From Eubacteriales bacterium (GTDB lineage Bacteria; Bacillota; Clostridia; Tissierellales; GPF-1): a stretch of 52,661 bases of DNA. The stretch lies in NCBI GenBank assembly GCA_030625815.1, contig DAOUQF010000027.1, positions 1 to 52,661 on the forward strand, in the 5' to 3' direction. Positions 1 through 7,053 of the stretch are shown one piece after another. Position 1 is the stretch's first letter. The number at the start of each line of letters is the position of its first letter. The translations under genes were made by a program, and so were the position numbers. The notes under the pieces are model-generated. The model saw only the letters and a program-made list of their open reading frames with translations, had not been told where the DNA came from and made no database searches.

Positions 1-2
1 GT

Positions 3-1802
3 TTATCCACAGCGATTCTCCTCCTTCCAATCTCCTTTTTGAATCTCCCAAAGGCGTTGATAATAGCCTTTTTCCTTCACCAATTCCCCATGAGTGCCAA
101 CCGCTTCAATCCTTCCATCACGCAATATCAGGATTCGATCCGCATGCATCACGCTGTTCAGGCGATGCGCGATAATCAGGGTTGTCGCCTGATGCTTCCG
201 CCCCTTCAATCGATTCCGAATCTCAATATCCGTTCCCGCATCCACCGCGCTTAATGAATCGTCGAAAATCACAATGGGTACCTCGTCGATAATGGTGCGG
301 GCAATGGCCATCCTCTGCTTCTGTCCGCCAGAAAGCGACACGCCTCGTTCTCCGATTTCCGTTTCATATCCGGCATCGAAGCCCAAAATCGTTTGATGCA
401 GGGAGGCTGTTTCCGTCGCTCCGATCACATCTTGATCGCTGACGCTCTCATCCTTGATGGCAATGTTCCTTCGAATGTTTCTCGCGAAGAGGAAAGGTTC
501 CTGCATCACGATCCCAATCTGCCGCCTAAGAGCCTTGACCGGAAAACTGCCGATATCTTCCCCGTCAATCAGGATCTGATCGGCCTCCACCGGGATCAGT
601 CCCGCAATCAAATGCGCCAGGGTGCTTTTCCCCGCTCCCGTCGGACCGACGATCCCAATGGTTTCCCCCTTCTCAATGATCAGGTTCAGGTCTTCCAAGA
701 TCGGCGTTTCTCCGGGATAAGCGAAGGTGAGGTTTCTCAACTCCACACGCCCCGAGATGGTTTTCATCGATTCGTCTTCATCGAAATTCTCTGTCGGCAA
801 GGCCAACAGCTCCTCGATCCGACCCAGGGAAACCTTGCATTTGCTAAGGTCTGTCAAGATTCGACCCATCTGGCGAATCGGCCAGAGAATCATATTGATA
901 TAGGTAAAGAAGGCAACCACAGTCCCTAAACTCACGCGTCCCTGCACCGCCCAAACAGTTCCGACCAGGATAACCAGAGTGCGCTGCATCATGGCCAGAA
1001 AATCCGAACTGCCCCAATAAACCGCAATCGCCTTGACCAATTTCATGGTCTTGTCCCGATACTCTTGACTCTTCTCGTCAAACTTTGCCGCCTCCGTCGC
1101 TTCCCGGCCGAAGGCGCGAATCACGCGCACCCCCATCAGATTCTCCTGAAGCAGCGCCGAAAGAGCGCCTTCCGTCTCATCCATATCCTGAAAGAGACGT
1201 TGAACCTTCATGAAAAAGAAGTAGGCAAATCCGAAAATTGGCGGAATCAAAAATGTCGATAAAATCGTCATGCGCCAGTCGATCTGAAGCATCATTCCCA
1301 CAGTGAATCCAAACAGGGCAATGGCGCGAATGATTTCCGTCATTTGATTGGCCAGAAATTTCCTCACGGTTTCCACGTCTGACGAACATCGCTGAATCCA
1401 CTCGCCGCTCTTCGCATCCCCCAGCTCCTCAAAATACAGGTGCTGCAGATGGGTATAAAGCTTGTCTCGAATGCGTTCCACCGTCGTCTCGGATGCCAAA
1501 GCCGCGTGTCGGCCCTTGTAAAAATCAAAGATGCCCCGGCTCGCCATCACAATGGCCAAGGCCAGTCCCATCAGGAACAATCCCTGATTTGCCGTCAATC
1601 CAACCATCCCCTGATTCAATAAGCGACTCAGCCAATGATGCTGTTCCAGCGGCTGCCCCGCCAACAATTGATCAATGGCAAATTGAATAATCAATGGACT
1701 TAATGTTGATAGATAGCTTGCAACCAGAACCGATCCGATCGCGATCAGAAAATATCGTTCCGACCCGCGAATATGTTCTCGTATTTGTTGAAAAAATTCC
1801 AT
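3..1802 (-). CDS. ABC multidrug exporter half-transporter, BmrC/YheI-like
   Basis: A 599-residue fused half-transporter: an N-terminal six-helix ABC exporter membrane domain (about residues 1-330) and a C-terminal nucleotide-binding domain. The Walker A motif GPTGAGKST lies near residue 387, the signature LSGGQ near 490 and Walker B IVIFDD near 512. Walker B ends in Asp-Asp, so Asp replaces the usual catalytic Glu. This degenerate site is known for one half of heterodimeric exporters such as Bacillus subtilis BmrC. The partner half with an intact site would then be the next gene, just beyond the left edge; that is inference. The ATG has a GGGGGG ribosome-binding run 7-12 bases upstream. The gene sits behind a 260-base leader carrying a small ORF and two terminators. 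Substrate is unknown; drug or peptide export is likely. Confidence 0.9.
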   Translation of the reverse strand: MEFFQQIREHIRGSERYFLIAIGSVLVASYLSTLSPLIIQFAIDQLLAGQPLEQHHWLSRLLNQGMVGLTANQGLFLMGLALAIVMASRGIFDFYKGRHAALASETTVERIRDKLYTHLQHLYFEELGDAKSGEWIQRCSSDVETVRKFLANQMTEIIRAIALFGFTVGMMLQIDWRMTILSTFLIPPIFGFAYFFFMKVQRLFQDMDETEGALSALLQENLMGVRVIRAFGREATEAAKFDEKSQEYRDKTMKLVKAIAVYWGSSDFLAMMQRTLVILVGTVWAVQGRVSLGTVVAFFTYINMILWPIRQMGRILTDLSKCKVSLGRIEELLALPTENFDEDESMKTISGRVELRNLTFAYPGETPILEDLNLIIEKGETIGIVGPTGAGKSTLAHLIAGLIPVEADQILIDGEDIGSFPVKALRRQIGIVMQEPFLFARNIRRNIAIKDESVSDQDVIGATETASLHQTILGFDAGYETEIGERGVSLSGGQKQRMAIARTIIDEVPIVIFDDSLSAVDAGTDIEIRNRLKGRKHQATTLIIAHRLNSVMHADRILILRDGRIEAVGTHGELVKEKGYYQRLWEIQKGDWKEENRCG

Positions 1803-1823
1803 ATTGATCCCCCCTTTTTTGCA

Positions 1824-1852
1824 TAAAAAAATCCCGCAGGTTTCCCTGCGGG
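1824..1852 (-). terminator. Intrinsic terminator 2 in the exporter leader
   Basis: Arms CCCGCAGG and CCTGCGGG around a GAAA tetraloop are followed by a run of seven T on the minus strand. It lies just before the ribosome-binding site of the ABC exporter, so full-length mRNA must pass two terminators. Confidence 0.8.
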
Positions 1853-1896
1853 GGTATTTCGGTAAAATCTACCAATAATTACCAAGTGTAGGCCGC

Positions 1897-1929
1897 AAAA
1901 AAACCATAGAGCAGATTACCCTATGGTTT
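1897..1929 (-). terminator. Intrinsic terminator 1 in the exporter leader (attenuator)
   Basis: The arms AAACCATAG and CTATGGTTT (1921-1929 and 1901-1909) pair perfectly around an 11-base loop and run into a T tract on the minus strand. It begins 17 bases after the leader ORF stop. A possible competing stem pairs TTCAG...CG inside the last codons of the ORF (1954-1965) with CGCTGAA (1928-1934), whose end overlaps the terminator's first arm. Ribosome position on the ORF could therefore decide which stem forms. Confidence 0.75.
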
Positions 1930-1945
1930 CAGCGTACTCACTACT

Positions 1946-2068
1946 TTATCGTGCGCTCTCCTGAAGGACAATCCATATATTTGATTTTTGGACACAGGTA
2001 TCCTGTGTTTCATTCCAATCGTAACCAGAGTTACTGCAAATCATTTGATGCTTAATCGTAGTCATCAT
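1946..2068 (-). CDS. 40-codon leader peptide (BmrB-like attenuator ORF)
   Basis: A small ORF with an excellent ribosome-binding site (AAAGGAGG, then ACAAAGAT before ATG). A second ATG follows at once, at 2065. The peptide begins MMTTIKHQMICSNSGYDWNE and ends with IVLQESAR. It has two Cys, no signal peptide and no recognisable RiPP core. It lies 61 bases downstream of a promoter and 17 bases before a perfect terminator, followed by a second terminator and the ABC exporter gene. Known family logic: B. subtilis bmrB encodes a leader peptide whose translation controls read-through into the bmrCD exporter genes. The same arrangement here suggests a regulatory leader peptide rather than a functional protein. 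A secreted peptide carried by the exporter is the main alternative. Confidence 0.6.
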   Translation of the reverse strand: MMTTIKHQMICSNSGYDWNETQDTCVQKSNIWIVLQESAR

Positions 2069-2128
2069 ATCTTTGTCCTCCTTTCGAAAATTTGTTAATC
2101 AATTGTTTCAATTTCGTAACCTGACATC

Positions 2129-2157
2129 ATCCTACAGGACAAATCTGGTTTTTTCAA
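2129..2157 (-). promoter_or_regulatory. Promoter of the leader peptide/ABC exporter transcript
   Basis: On the minus strand TTGAAA (2152-2157) and TAGGAT (2129-2134) are separated by exactly 17 bases, a good sigma-A type promoter about 60 bases before the leader ORF. Confidence 0.6.
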
Positions 2158-2195
2158 GACTTTTTTTCATTTGTCATCGTTTTGTAATATTTCGC

Positions 2196-2714
2196 TTATA
2201 GGGTTTCCGGCTCTTGATACTCGTCGAAATCCGTTACAATCGTCATCGATTCAATGACTTGCGGTGTTTTGGGTCGATCTTGCATGCCTGTTTTTGAGGC
2301 TGCAATCTGATCCACCAGTTCAATTCCCTTGGTCACTTGACCGAAGGCTGCATAGCTGCCATCCAAATGTGGAGAATTTTGATGCATAATAAAGAATTGA
2401 GATCCCGCCGAATTCGGCTGCATAGCCCGTGCCATAGAGAGCACACCACGATCATGCTTCATTTGATTGTTGACGCCATTGGATGAAAACTCACCCAAAA
2501 TCCCGTAACCTGGACCGCCCATTCCCGTGCCGTCCGGACAACCGCCCTGGATCATAAATCCAGAGATGACACGGTGGAAAATCAATCCGTCATAATATCC
2601 CTTTTTCACAAGAGACAAAAAGTTATTGACTGTATTCGGTGCAACGCGAGGGTTTAATTCCACTTCAATCAACCCACCGTCTTGCATTTTAATTTGTACA
2701 ACTGGTGTATTCAT
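2196..2714 (-). CDS. Peptidyl-prolyl cis-trans isomerase, cyclophilin type
   Basis: A cyclophilin of about 172 residues, the usual length for a compact cytoplasmic bacterial PPIase. It catalyses cis/trans isomerisation of X-Pro peptide bonds during protein folding. Diagnostic motifs are FHRVISGFMIQGG, with the catalytic Arg and the FxxQGG core, and GSQFFI. There is no signal peptide, so it acts in the cytoplasm. The start chosen is the ATG at 2714 (MNTPVVQIKM) because GAGGAGG lies six bases upstream; an ATG at 2720 and a TTG at 2729 are in frame but sit on the ribosome-binding site. The gene is followed by the exporter leader promoter and precedes no obvious partner. Confidence 0.93.
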   Translation of the reverse strand: MNTPVVQIKMQDGGLIEVELNPRVAPNTVNNFLSLVKKGYYDGLIFHRVISGFMIQGGCPDGTGMGGPGYGILGEFSSNGVNNQMKHDRGVLSMARAMQPNSAGSQFFIMHQNSPHLDGSYAAFGQVTKGIELVDQIAASKTGMQDRPKTPQVIESMTIVTDFDEYQEPETL

Positions 2715-2775
2715 ATTCATCCTCCTCAAAAATCTTCTCCCTTATTGTAGCAGAGGAAGGCACGCTCGTACAGTC

Positions 2776-3333
2776 CTATTCCGCCAAAATCAATTCAGCA
2801 ACAACTCGTCGCGAGTTGGGCACATCGCGTTCTTTCCATTCCGCCGACAGATCGGACAGATCTCCATAATACCCCATAGCTACCACAGCCACCGGCAATT
2901 CCTCCTCACTCAAGGACAAATCATGATGCAATTGCGCCTTCCGGAATCCCCCCATGGCATGGGTGGCGATCCCCAATTGCTGCGCTTGCACCTGAAGAAA
3001 TCCCCAGGCTGTTCCCAGGTCGAAATTCGCCCAAAAATTATCCTTTCCGTTGTGGGCAAACCGCTGATTGGCGATCAATACCAACAGGATGGGGGTATTC
3101 CGATTCCAGGTTTGATTCTTCTCTGTCAAGTTTGCAAAGATCGTATCATGCAGACGACCGCCCCTCCATCCGATAACAAATCGCCATGGTTGTTCGTTGA
3201 AACAGGAAGGCGCGAACCGTGCGGCTTCCAGTATATCGAGAAGCTCCTCGCGCGAGGGCATTTTCTTCTGAAAACTCCGGGTGGAATATCGGTTTAAATA
3301 CTCCGGCATAATCCTTTGGTTCGTCTCTCTCAT
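2776..3333 (-). CDS. Nitroreductase family protein
   Basis: A 185-residue protein of the FMN-dependent nitroreductase fold. The N-terminal RYSTRSF segment (FMN phosphate contacts), the middle ARFAPSCFNEQPWRFV segment and the C-terminal GYYGD stretch match the family. Members use NAD(P)H to reduce nitro groups, quinones or similar acceptors; the substrate here cannot be told from sequence. The ATG follows AAAGGGGGAATTACA. The gene lies downstream of the terminator after the first amino-acid-binding protein gene and 47 bases before the cyclophilin start, so the two may be cotranscribed. Confidence 0.88.
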   Translation of the reverse strand: MRETNQRIMPEYLNRYSTRSFQKKMPSREELLDILEAARFAPSCFNEQPWRFVIGWRGGRLHDTIFANLTEKNQTWNRNTPILLVLIANQRFAHNGKDNFWANFDLGTAWGFLQVQAQQLGIATHAMGGFRKAQLHHDLSLSEEELPVAVVAMGYYGDLSDLSAEWKERDVPNSRRVVAELILAE

Positions 3334-3380
3334 TGTAATTCCCCCTTTTTCTCTATATACCCCAACGGGTTCTTTAAACT

Positions 3381-3404
3381 AAAAAAGAGACGCTTCCGCG
3401 TCTC
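3381..3404 (-). terminator. Intrinsic terminator after binding-protein gene 1
   Basis: The minus-strand stem GAGACGC-GGAA-GCGTCTC is followed by six T. Its core is identical to the terminator after the transporter ATPase gene at 4518-4542, which points to a duplicated operon end. Confidence 0.85.
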
Positions 3405-3436
3405 TCGATCTTCAAACCTTTCAACCTCAAATTTTT

Positions 3437-4222
3437 CTATTCAAGCATCATATTCGCTTCGAATACGAATTGCTCCAATTCGCCACTTTCAATAATTTCA
3501 GTCAAGATCTTATTCACAGGCTCTACCAAGTCGCTGCCCTCTGCCACCGCACATGAAGCGCCGTCTCCTTCACCAAAATCAATGGTAGAAAGCATTAATT
3601 CAGAATTCTGTGCGATATAGCCATTTGCTACCGGCTTCACCAAGATAACGCCTTCAACCTTACCCGTTTTCAATTCCAATACCAACGCCGCAATATCTGG
3701 AAGAGAAGTCAGCGAGCTGGTTACCAACATTTCTTGCGCCAAGCCTTCCTGGATCGATGAAGTTTGTACGCCAATCTTAATTCCATCCAAAGACGCAATA
3801 CTTGTATATGTGTCTAGCTTTTCCTCTTTAATCAAAAGGGTTTGTTTTTCGAAGTAGTATTGCTGACTGAAGTCAACAGCTTCTTCACGCTCTGGCGTTG
3901 CAGACATGCCCGCGATAATCAAGTCGATCTTTCCGCCTTGCAGGGCTGCAATCAAGCCGTCAAATACCATGTCTTTGATGACCAACTCAACGCCTAGATC
4001 TTCAGCGATTTTTTCTGCGATCATAATATCAAATCCAACAATCGCATCTTTGCCTTCAATCATCTTGTGGAACTCATACGGCGGATAATCTGCCGAAGTA
4101 CCCAATATCAATTGACCGGCTTCTTTAATCTCCGCCACCTTGCTTGACTCTGCCTCTGCACCGCAACCCGCAAAAGCCATTGCCACCATTAGAATTGCTA
4201 AAAATAATGCTGCCTTTTTCAT
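3437..4222 (-). CDS. Amino-acid ABC transporter substrate-binding lipoprotein (copy 1)
   Basis: A 261-residue periplasmic-type binding protein of the polar amino acid (SBP_bac_3) family. The N-terminus MKKAALFLAILMVAMAFAGC is a lipoprotein signal, with Cys at about position 20. The Arg in the TPEREE segment is at the position that usually clamps the ligand carboxylate, and the TSADYPPYEF segment is typical. The ATG at 4222 is chosen because GGGGAGG precedes it and the signal peptide starts there; the longer frame runs back into the T-box terminator. It is about 70% identical by eye to the copy at 5924-6706, nearly identical in the first 50 residues, and more diverged in the ligand-binding half. 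It stands alone with its own promoter, decayed T-box and terminator, without permease or ATPase, so it may have shifted specificity and would use the neighbouring transporter. Confidence 0.93.
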   Translation of the reverse strand: MKKAALFLAILMVAMAFAGCGAEAESSKVAEIKEAGQLILGTSADYPPYEFHKMIEGKDAIVGFDIMIAEKIAEDLGVELVIKDMVFDGLIAALQGGKIDLIIAGMSATPEREEAVDFSQQYYFEKQTLLIKEEKLDTYTSIASLDGIKIGVQTSSIQEGLAQEMLVTSSLTSLPDIAALVLELKTGKVEGVILVKPVANGYIAQNSELMLSTIDFGEGDGASCAVAEGSDLVEPVNKILTEIIESGELEQFVFEANMMLE

Positions 4223-4249
4223 TTCGTTTCCTCCCCGATTTTTGGGTAC

Positions 4250-4449
4250 AAAAAAACCTCTCGTCATAAAGGGACGAAAGGTTTCGCGATGCCGCGTAAC
4301 GTGCGGTGTCGTTCGATTTTGACCCGTTGGGTTGAATCGACAGCTCCCGAAAGCTCGTCATCTTGCTTCAATCACCGGCTTTCACCATATCCGGTTCGCT
4401 ATAGATCCCCACAAGAATTTTCATTCGTTCGTCGCCTTTGTCTAGTATA
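4250..4449 (-). promoter_or_regulatory. Decayed T-box leader upstream of binding-protein gene 1
   Basis: This leader aligns base for base with the intact T-box at 6734-6978. It has the same stem I with the GGTGAAA distal-loop motif, the same CCGC/GCGG hairpin, and the same terminator (CCTTTCGTC / GACGAGAGG then T7, 4250-4281). At position 4288/4289, however, it lacks about 50 bases, including the whole T-box motif AGGGTGGTACC. Without that motif the usual uncharged-tRNA-stabilised antiterminator cannot form as known. The prediction is termination by default or loss of control. Confidence 0.8.
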
Positions 4450-4478
4450 ATTATACGTAATTATGTATAATTAGTCAA
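4450..4478 (-). promoter_or_regulatory. Promoter of binding-protein gene 1
   Basis: TTGACT (4473-4478) and TATAAT (4450-4455) on the minus strand are 17 bases apart. The same elements occur before the second T-box. Confidence 0.85.
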
Positions 4479-4517
4479 GCTTTTTTCATAAAAAATTTGC
4501 CTCCAAACTCTTCAGTC

Positions 4518-4542
4518 AAAAAAAGAGACGCTTCCGCGTCTC
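4518..4542 (-). terminator. Intrinsic terminator of the amino-acid transporter operon
   Basis: Minus-strand stem GAGACGC-GGAA-GCGTCTC with seven T, placed six bases after the ATPase stop codon. Confidence 0.88.
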
Positions 4543-4547
4543 CTGAT

Positions 4548-5270
4548 TTATAATACTTTCGCCAAAAATTCTTGGGTTCTTTTTTCTTTCGGAGCGTCAA
4601 AGATCGAGTTCGGATCTCCCTCTTCCACCACAAGGCCCTCATCCATAAAGAGGACACGGTCCGCTACTTCACGGGCAAATCCCATCTCATGGGTTACCAC
4701 GACCATGGTCATTCCCTCTTTCACCAGGCTCTTCATCAAATCCAAAACCTCGCCGACCATTTCCGGGTCCAGCGCTGAAGTGGGCTCGTCAAAAAGCATG
4801 ACTTCCGGCTGCATCGCCAGGGCGCGCACGATGGCCACCCTTTGCTTCTGCCCCCCGGACAATTGCTTCGGATATGCATGAGCCTTGTCAGAAAGGCCGA
4901 TGCGCTCCAGCAATTGCAAAGCACGGGCTTTCGCCTCTTTCGGATCTTCCTTTTTCACTCTGATCGGCGATAGGGTAATATTCTCAAGAATCGTCTTGTG
5001 AGGAAAAAGATTAAAGTGCTGAAACACCATCCCCATTTTCGTTCGTTGAAAATTAATATCAGTCGCAGGATCGTTGAGCTGCACCTCGTCCAGATAAACT
5101 TCTCCGGAGGTCGGTTCTTCCAATTGATTCAAGCAGCGAAGAAAGGTGCTCTTGCCAGACCCGCTCGGTCCGATTACTGCCACTACTTCACTCAAAGAAA
5201 CTGTTTCTGTAATCCCTTTCAGCACCTTTAAATCACCGAAGTTTTTTGTTATATTCACCGTTTTAATCAC
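4548..5270 (-). CDS. Polar amino acid ABC transporter ATP-binding protein (GlnQ/HisP type)
   Basis: A 240-residue cytoplasmic ATPase that powers amino-acid import. Walker [10 protein letters not shown] lies near residue 33, the signature LSGGQ near 137 and Walker [15 protein letters not shown] near 157, followed by the switch His in VTHEMGFA. Its length matches the GlnQ/HisP family. The start overlaps the permease stop by 8 bases, showing translational coupling, and a terminator follows. It is the third gene of the T-box-led operon binding protein-permease-ATPase. The exact amino acid is not fixed by the ATPase sequence. Confidence 0.96.
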   Translation of the reverse strand: MIKTVNITKNFGDLKVLKGITETVSLSEVVAVIGPSGSGKSTFLRCLNQLEEPTSGEVYLDEVQLNDPATDINFQRTKMGMVFQHFNLFPHKTILENITLSPIRVKKEDPKEAKARALQLLERIGLSDKAHAYPKQLSGGQKQRVAIVRALAMQPEVMLFDEPTSALDPEMVGEVLDLMKSLVKEGMTMVVVTHEMGFAREVADRVLFMDEGLVVEEGDPNSIFDAPKEKRTQEFLAKVL

Positions 5271-5907
5271 TTTCCTTCAACCTCCTCTCAAATCTCCCCA
5301 ATAGCTTGGAAAGACTAAAGGTCAAAACAAAATAGATTCCAGCAACCAAGATCAATGGTTCAATCTGTCGGAAGGTAATCCCCCGCACAATATTGGTTTG
5401 TCGCATCAATTCGCCGACGCCGATTATGGAGATCACGGCGGATTCCTTGATAACAACAATAAACTCATTGCCCAAAGCCGGCAAGATATTCTTGATCGCT
5501 TGCGGTAAAATCACTTCTCGCATCGCCATGCCGGATGTCATGCCCAAAGAACGGGACGCTTCCATCTGGCCCTTGTCGACCGCCTGAATGCCCGCACGAA
5601 CAATCTCTGCCGTATAGGCGGAACTGTTGAGGGACAGGGCGATAATCCCCGCGACAATGGGACCCATATCGATGATTCCATTGTAATAAATGATAAACAC
5701 TTGGACCAAGAGCGGAGTTCCACGAATGATCTCGATATAGCCTGTTGCCAGAAAGTTTAAAATTTTATTTTTTGACATCTTGGACAATGCCATAATCACC
5801 CCAAGCGTCAAACCCAGTATCACTGAGAAAAACGAAAGAAACAAGGTATATCCGATGCCTTGCAAAAAGTAATGTCGATATTCCGTCAATAATTTCCAAT
5901 AGACCAT
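5263..5907 (-). CDS. Polar amino acid ABC transporter permease
   Basis: A 214-residue integral membrane permease of the HisM/GlnP family with about five transmembrane segments. The EAA loop that contacts the ATPase is visible as [21 protein letters not shown], followed by the typical [16 protein letters not shown] stretch. It imports amino acids with the binding protein 16 bases upstream and the ATPase that overlaps its 3' end. Only one permease gene is present, so the channel is probably a homodimer. Confidence 0.95.
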   Translation of the reverse strand: MVYWKLLTEYRHYFLQGIGYTLFLSFFSVILGLTLGVIMALSKMSKNKILNFLATGYIEIIRGTPLLVQVFIIYYNGIIDMGPIVAGIIALSLNSSAYTAEIVRAGIQAVDKGQMEASRSLGMTSGMAMREVILPQAIKNILPALGNEFIVVIKESAVISIIGVGELMRQTNIVRGITFRQIEPLILVAGIYFVLTFSLSKLLGRFERRLKESD

Positions 5908-5923
5908 TCGATCTCAGTCCTTC

Positions 5924-6706
5924 CTAGTCGACCAACAAGGTCGCGTCCATAACGAATTGATCCAATTCACCATTGTCCATAATTTCAGCCAAGATCTCAT
6001 TGACTGGATCCGCCAAATCGCTGCCTTCTTCTACAGCGATGGAAACACCCTTCGCTTGATCCAAATCAATACTCATTGCAAGCTCTGGATTCTGTGTGAT
6101 ATACGCTTTCGCTACCGGTGCAACCAAGATCAATCCTTCGATTTTTCCGGTTTTCAGTTCCAAGATCAATGCAGTAATATCTTGAAGCGACGTCAACGGA
6201 CTGTTGGGCAACAAATCTTGCGCCAAGCCTTCTTGAACCGTTGCAGTTTGGGCACCGATCTTAACGCCTTCAAAGGCTTCAATTGAATCGTAGGTATCCA
6301 CCATATCCGCTTTAACCAAAATGGTTTGTGTTTCAAAGTAATATTCGTTCGTGAAATCGACTACTTCTTCACGTTCCGGCTTCGCAGACATACCAGCGAT
6401 GACCATATCTACTTTTCCGCCTTGAAGTGCTGCAATCAATCCGTCAAACGCCATATCCTTGATCACCAATTCAACGCCCATTTCATCGGCAATTTTTTGC
6501 GCGATCATAATATCAAATCCAACAACCTTGTCTTCCCCTTCAATCATCTTGTGGAATTCATATGGCGGATAATCCGCTGATGTTCCCAAAACCAATTGAC
6601 CGGCTTCTTTAATCTCTGCCACCTTGCTTGACTCTGCCTCTGCACCGCAACCCGCGAATGCCATTGCCACCATTAGAATTGCTAAAAATAACGCTACCTT
6701 TTTCAT
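5924..6706 (-). CDS. Amino-acid ABC transporter substrate-binding lipoprotein (copy 2)
   Basis: A 260-residue SBP_bac_3 family lipoprotein. The signal MKKVALFLAILMVAMAFAGC ends at a lipidated Cys. The TSADYPPYEF and KPEREE segments match the ligand pocket of polar amino-acid binding proteins. It is the first gene of the operon with permease and ATPase and lies behind an intact T-box, so expression should rise when one particular tRNA is uncharged. That tRNA is probably the one for the amino acid being imported. A close paralogue lies downstream at 3437-4222. Confidence 0.94.
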   Translation of the reverse strand: MKKVALFLAILMVAMAFAGCGAEAESSKVAEIKEAGQLVLGTSADYPPYEFHKMIEGEDKVVGFDIMIAQKIADEMGVELVIKDMAFDGLIAALQGGKVDMVIAGMSAKPEREEVVDFTNEYYFETQTILVKADMVDTYDSIEAFEGVKIGAQTATVQEGLAQDLLPNSPLTSLQDITALILELKTGKIEGLILVAPVAKAYITQNPELAMSIDLDQAKGVSIAVEEGSDLADPVNEILAEIMDNGELDQFVMDATLLVD

Positions 6707-6733
6707 TTTATTTCCTCCTCGATTTTTGGGTAC

Positions 6734-6978
6734 AAAAAAACCTCTCGTCTTGAAAGGGACGAAAGGTTTCGCGGTACCACCCTAATTAGCATAAAGAATC
6801 TGCTCACTTATCACGCTGACTGCGTGCCGCGTAACGTGCGGTGTCGTTCGATTTTGACCCGAAGGTTGAATCGACAGCTCCAGAAAGCTCGCCCTCTTGC
6901 TTCAATCACCGGCTTTCACCATCTCCGGTTCGCTAAGGATACCCACAAGAATTTTCTTTCGTTCGTCGCCTTTGTCTT
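6734..6978 (-). promoter_or_regulatory. T-box riboswitch (tRNA-sensing leader)
   Basis: The minus strand carries the T-box core AGGGTGGTACCGCG (6770-6783), preceded by stem I with the conserved GGTGAAA distal loop, a middle hairpin with TCGATT/AATCGA arms, and CCGC/GCGG and CACGC/GCGTG hairpins. The intrinsic terminator AACCTTTCGTC / GACGAGAGGTT with seven T lies at 6734-6768. T-boxes bind an uncharged tRNA through a specifier codon and its CCA end, and switch off termination. The UGGU in the core fits a tRNA with discriminator A. I could not assign the specifier with confidence. Confidence 0.93.
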
Positions 6979-6984
6979 GGTATG

Positions 6985-7013
6985 ATTATACGAGATTATG
7001 AATAAATAGTCAA
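6985..7013 (-). promoter_or_regulatory. Promoter of the T-box/amino-acid transporter operon
   Basis: TTGACT (7008-7013), a 17-base spacer and a perfect TATAAT (6985-6990) on the minus strand, just upstream of T-box stem I. Confidence 0.88.
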
Positions 7014-7053
7014 GGGCTTTTCCAAAAGAATTCTCAAATCCCCTGGAACCCGC

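Noticed and set aside
1946-2068. The 40-codon leader ORF considered as a ribosomally made modified peptide (RiPP) precursor
   Set aside because: No modifying enzyme (radical SAM, lanthipeptide or cyclase gene) is in the window, the ABC protein lacks a C39 peptidase domain, and the downstream terminators fit attenuation better. It is kept as an alternative only.
6770-6840. Possibility that the difference between the two T-box leaders is an insertion in the upstream copy rather than a deletion in the downstream copy
   Set aside because: The extra bases contain the conserved AGGGTGGTACCGCG that all T-boxes need, so the longer form is ancestral.
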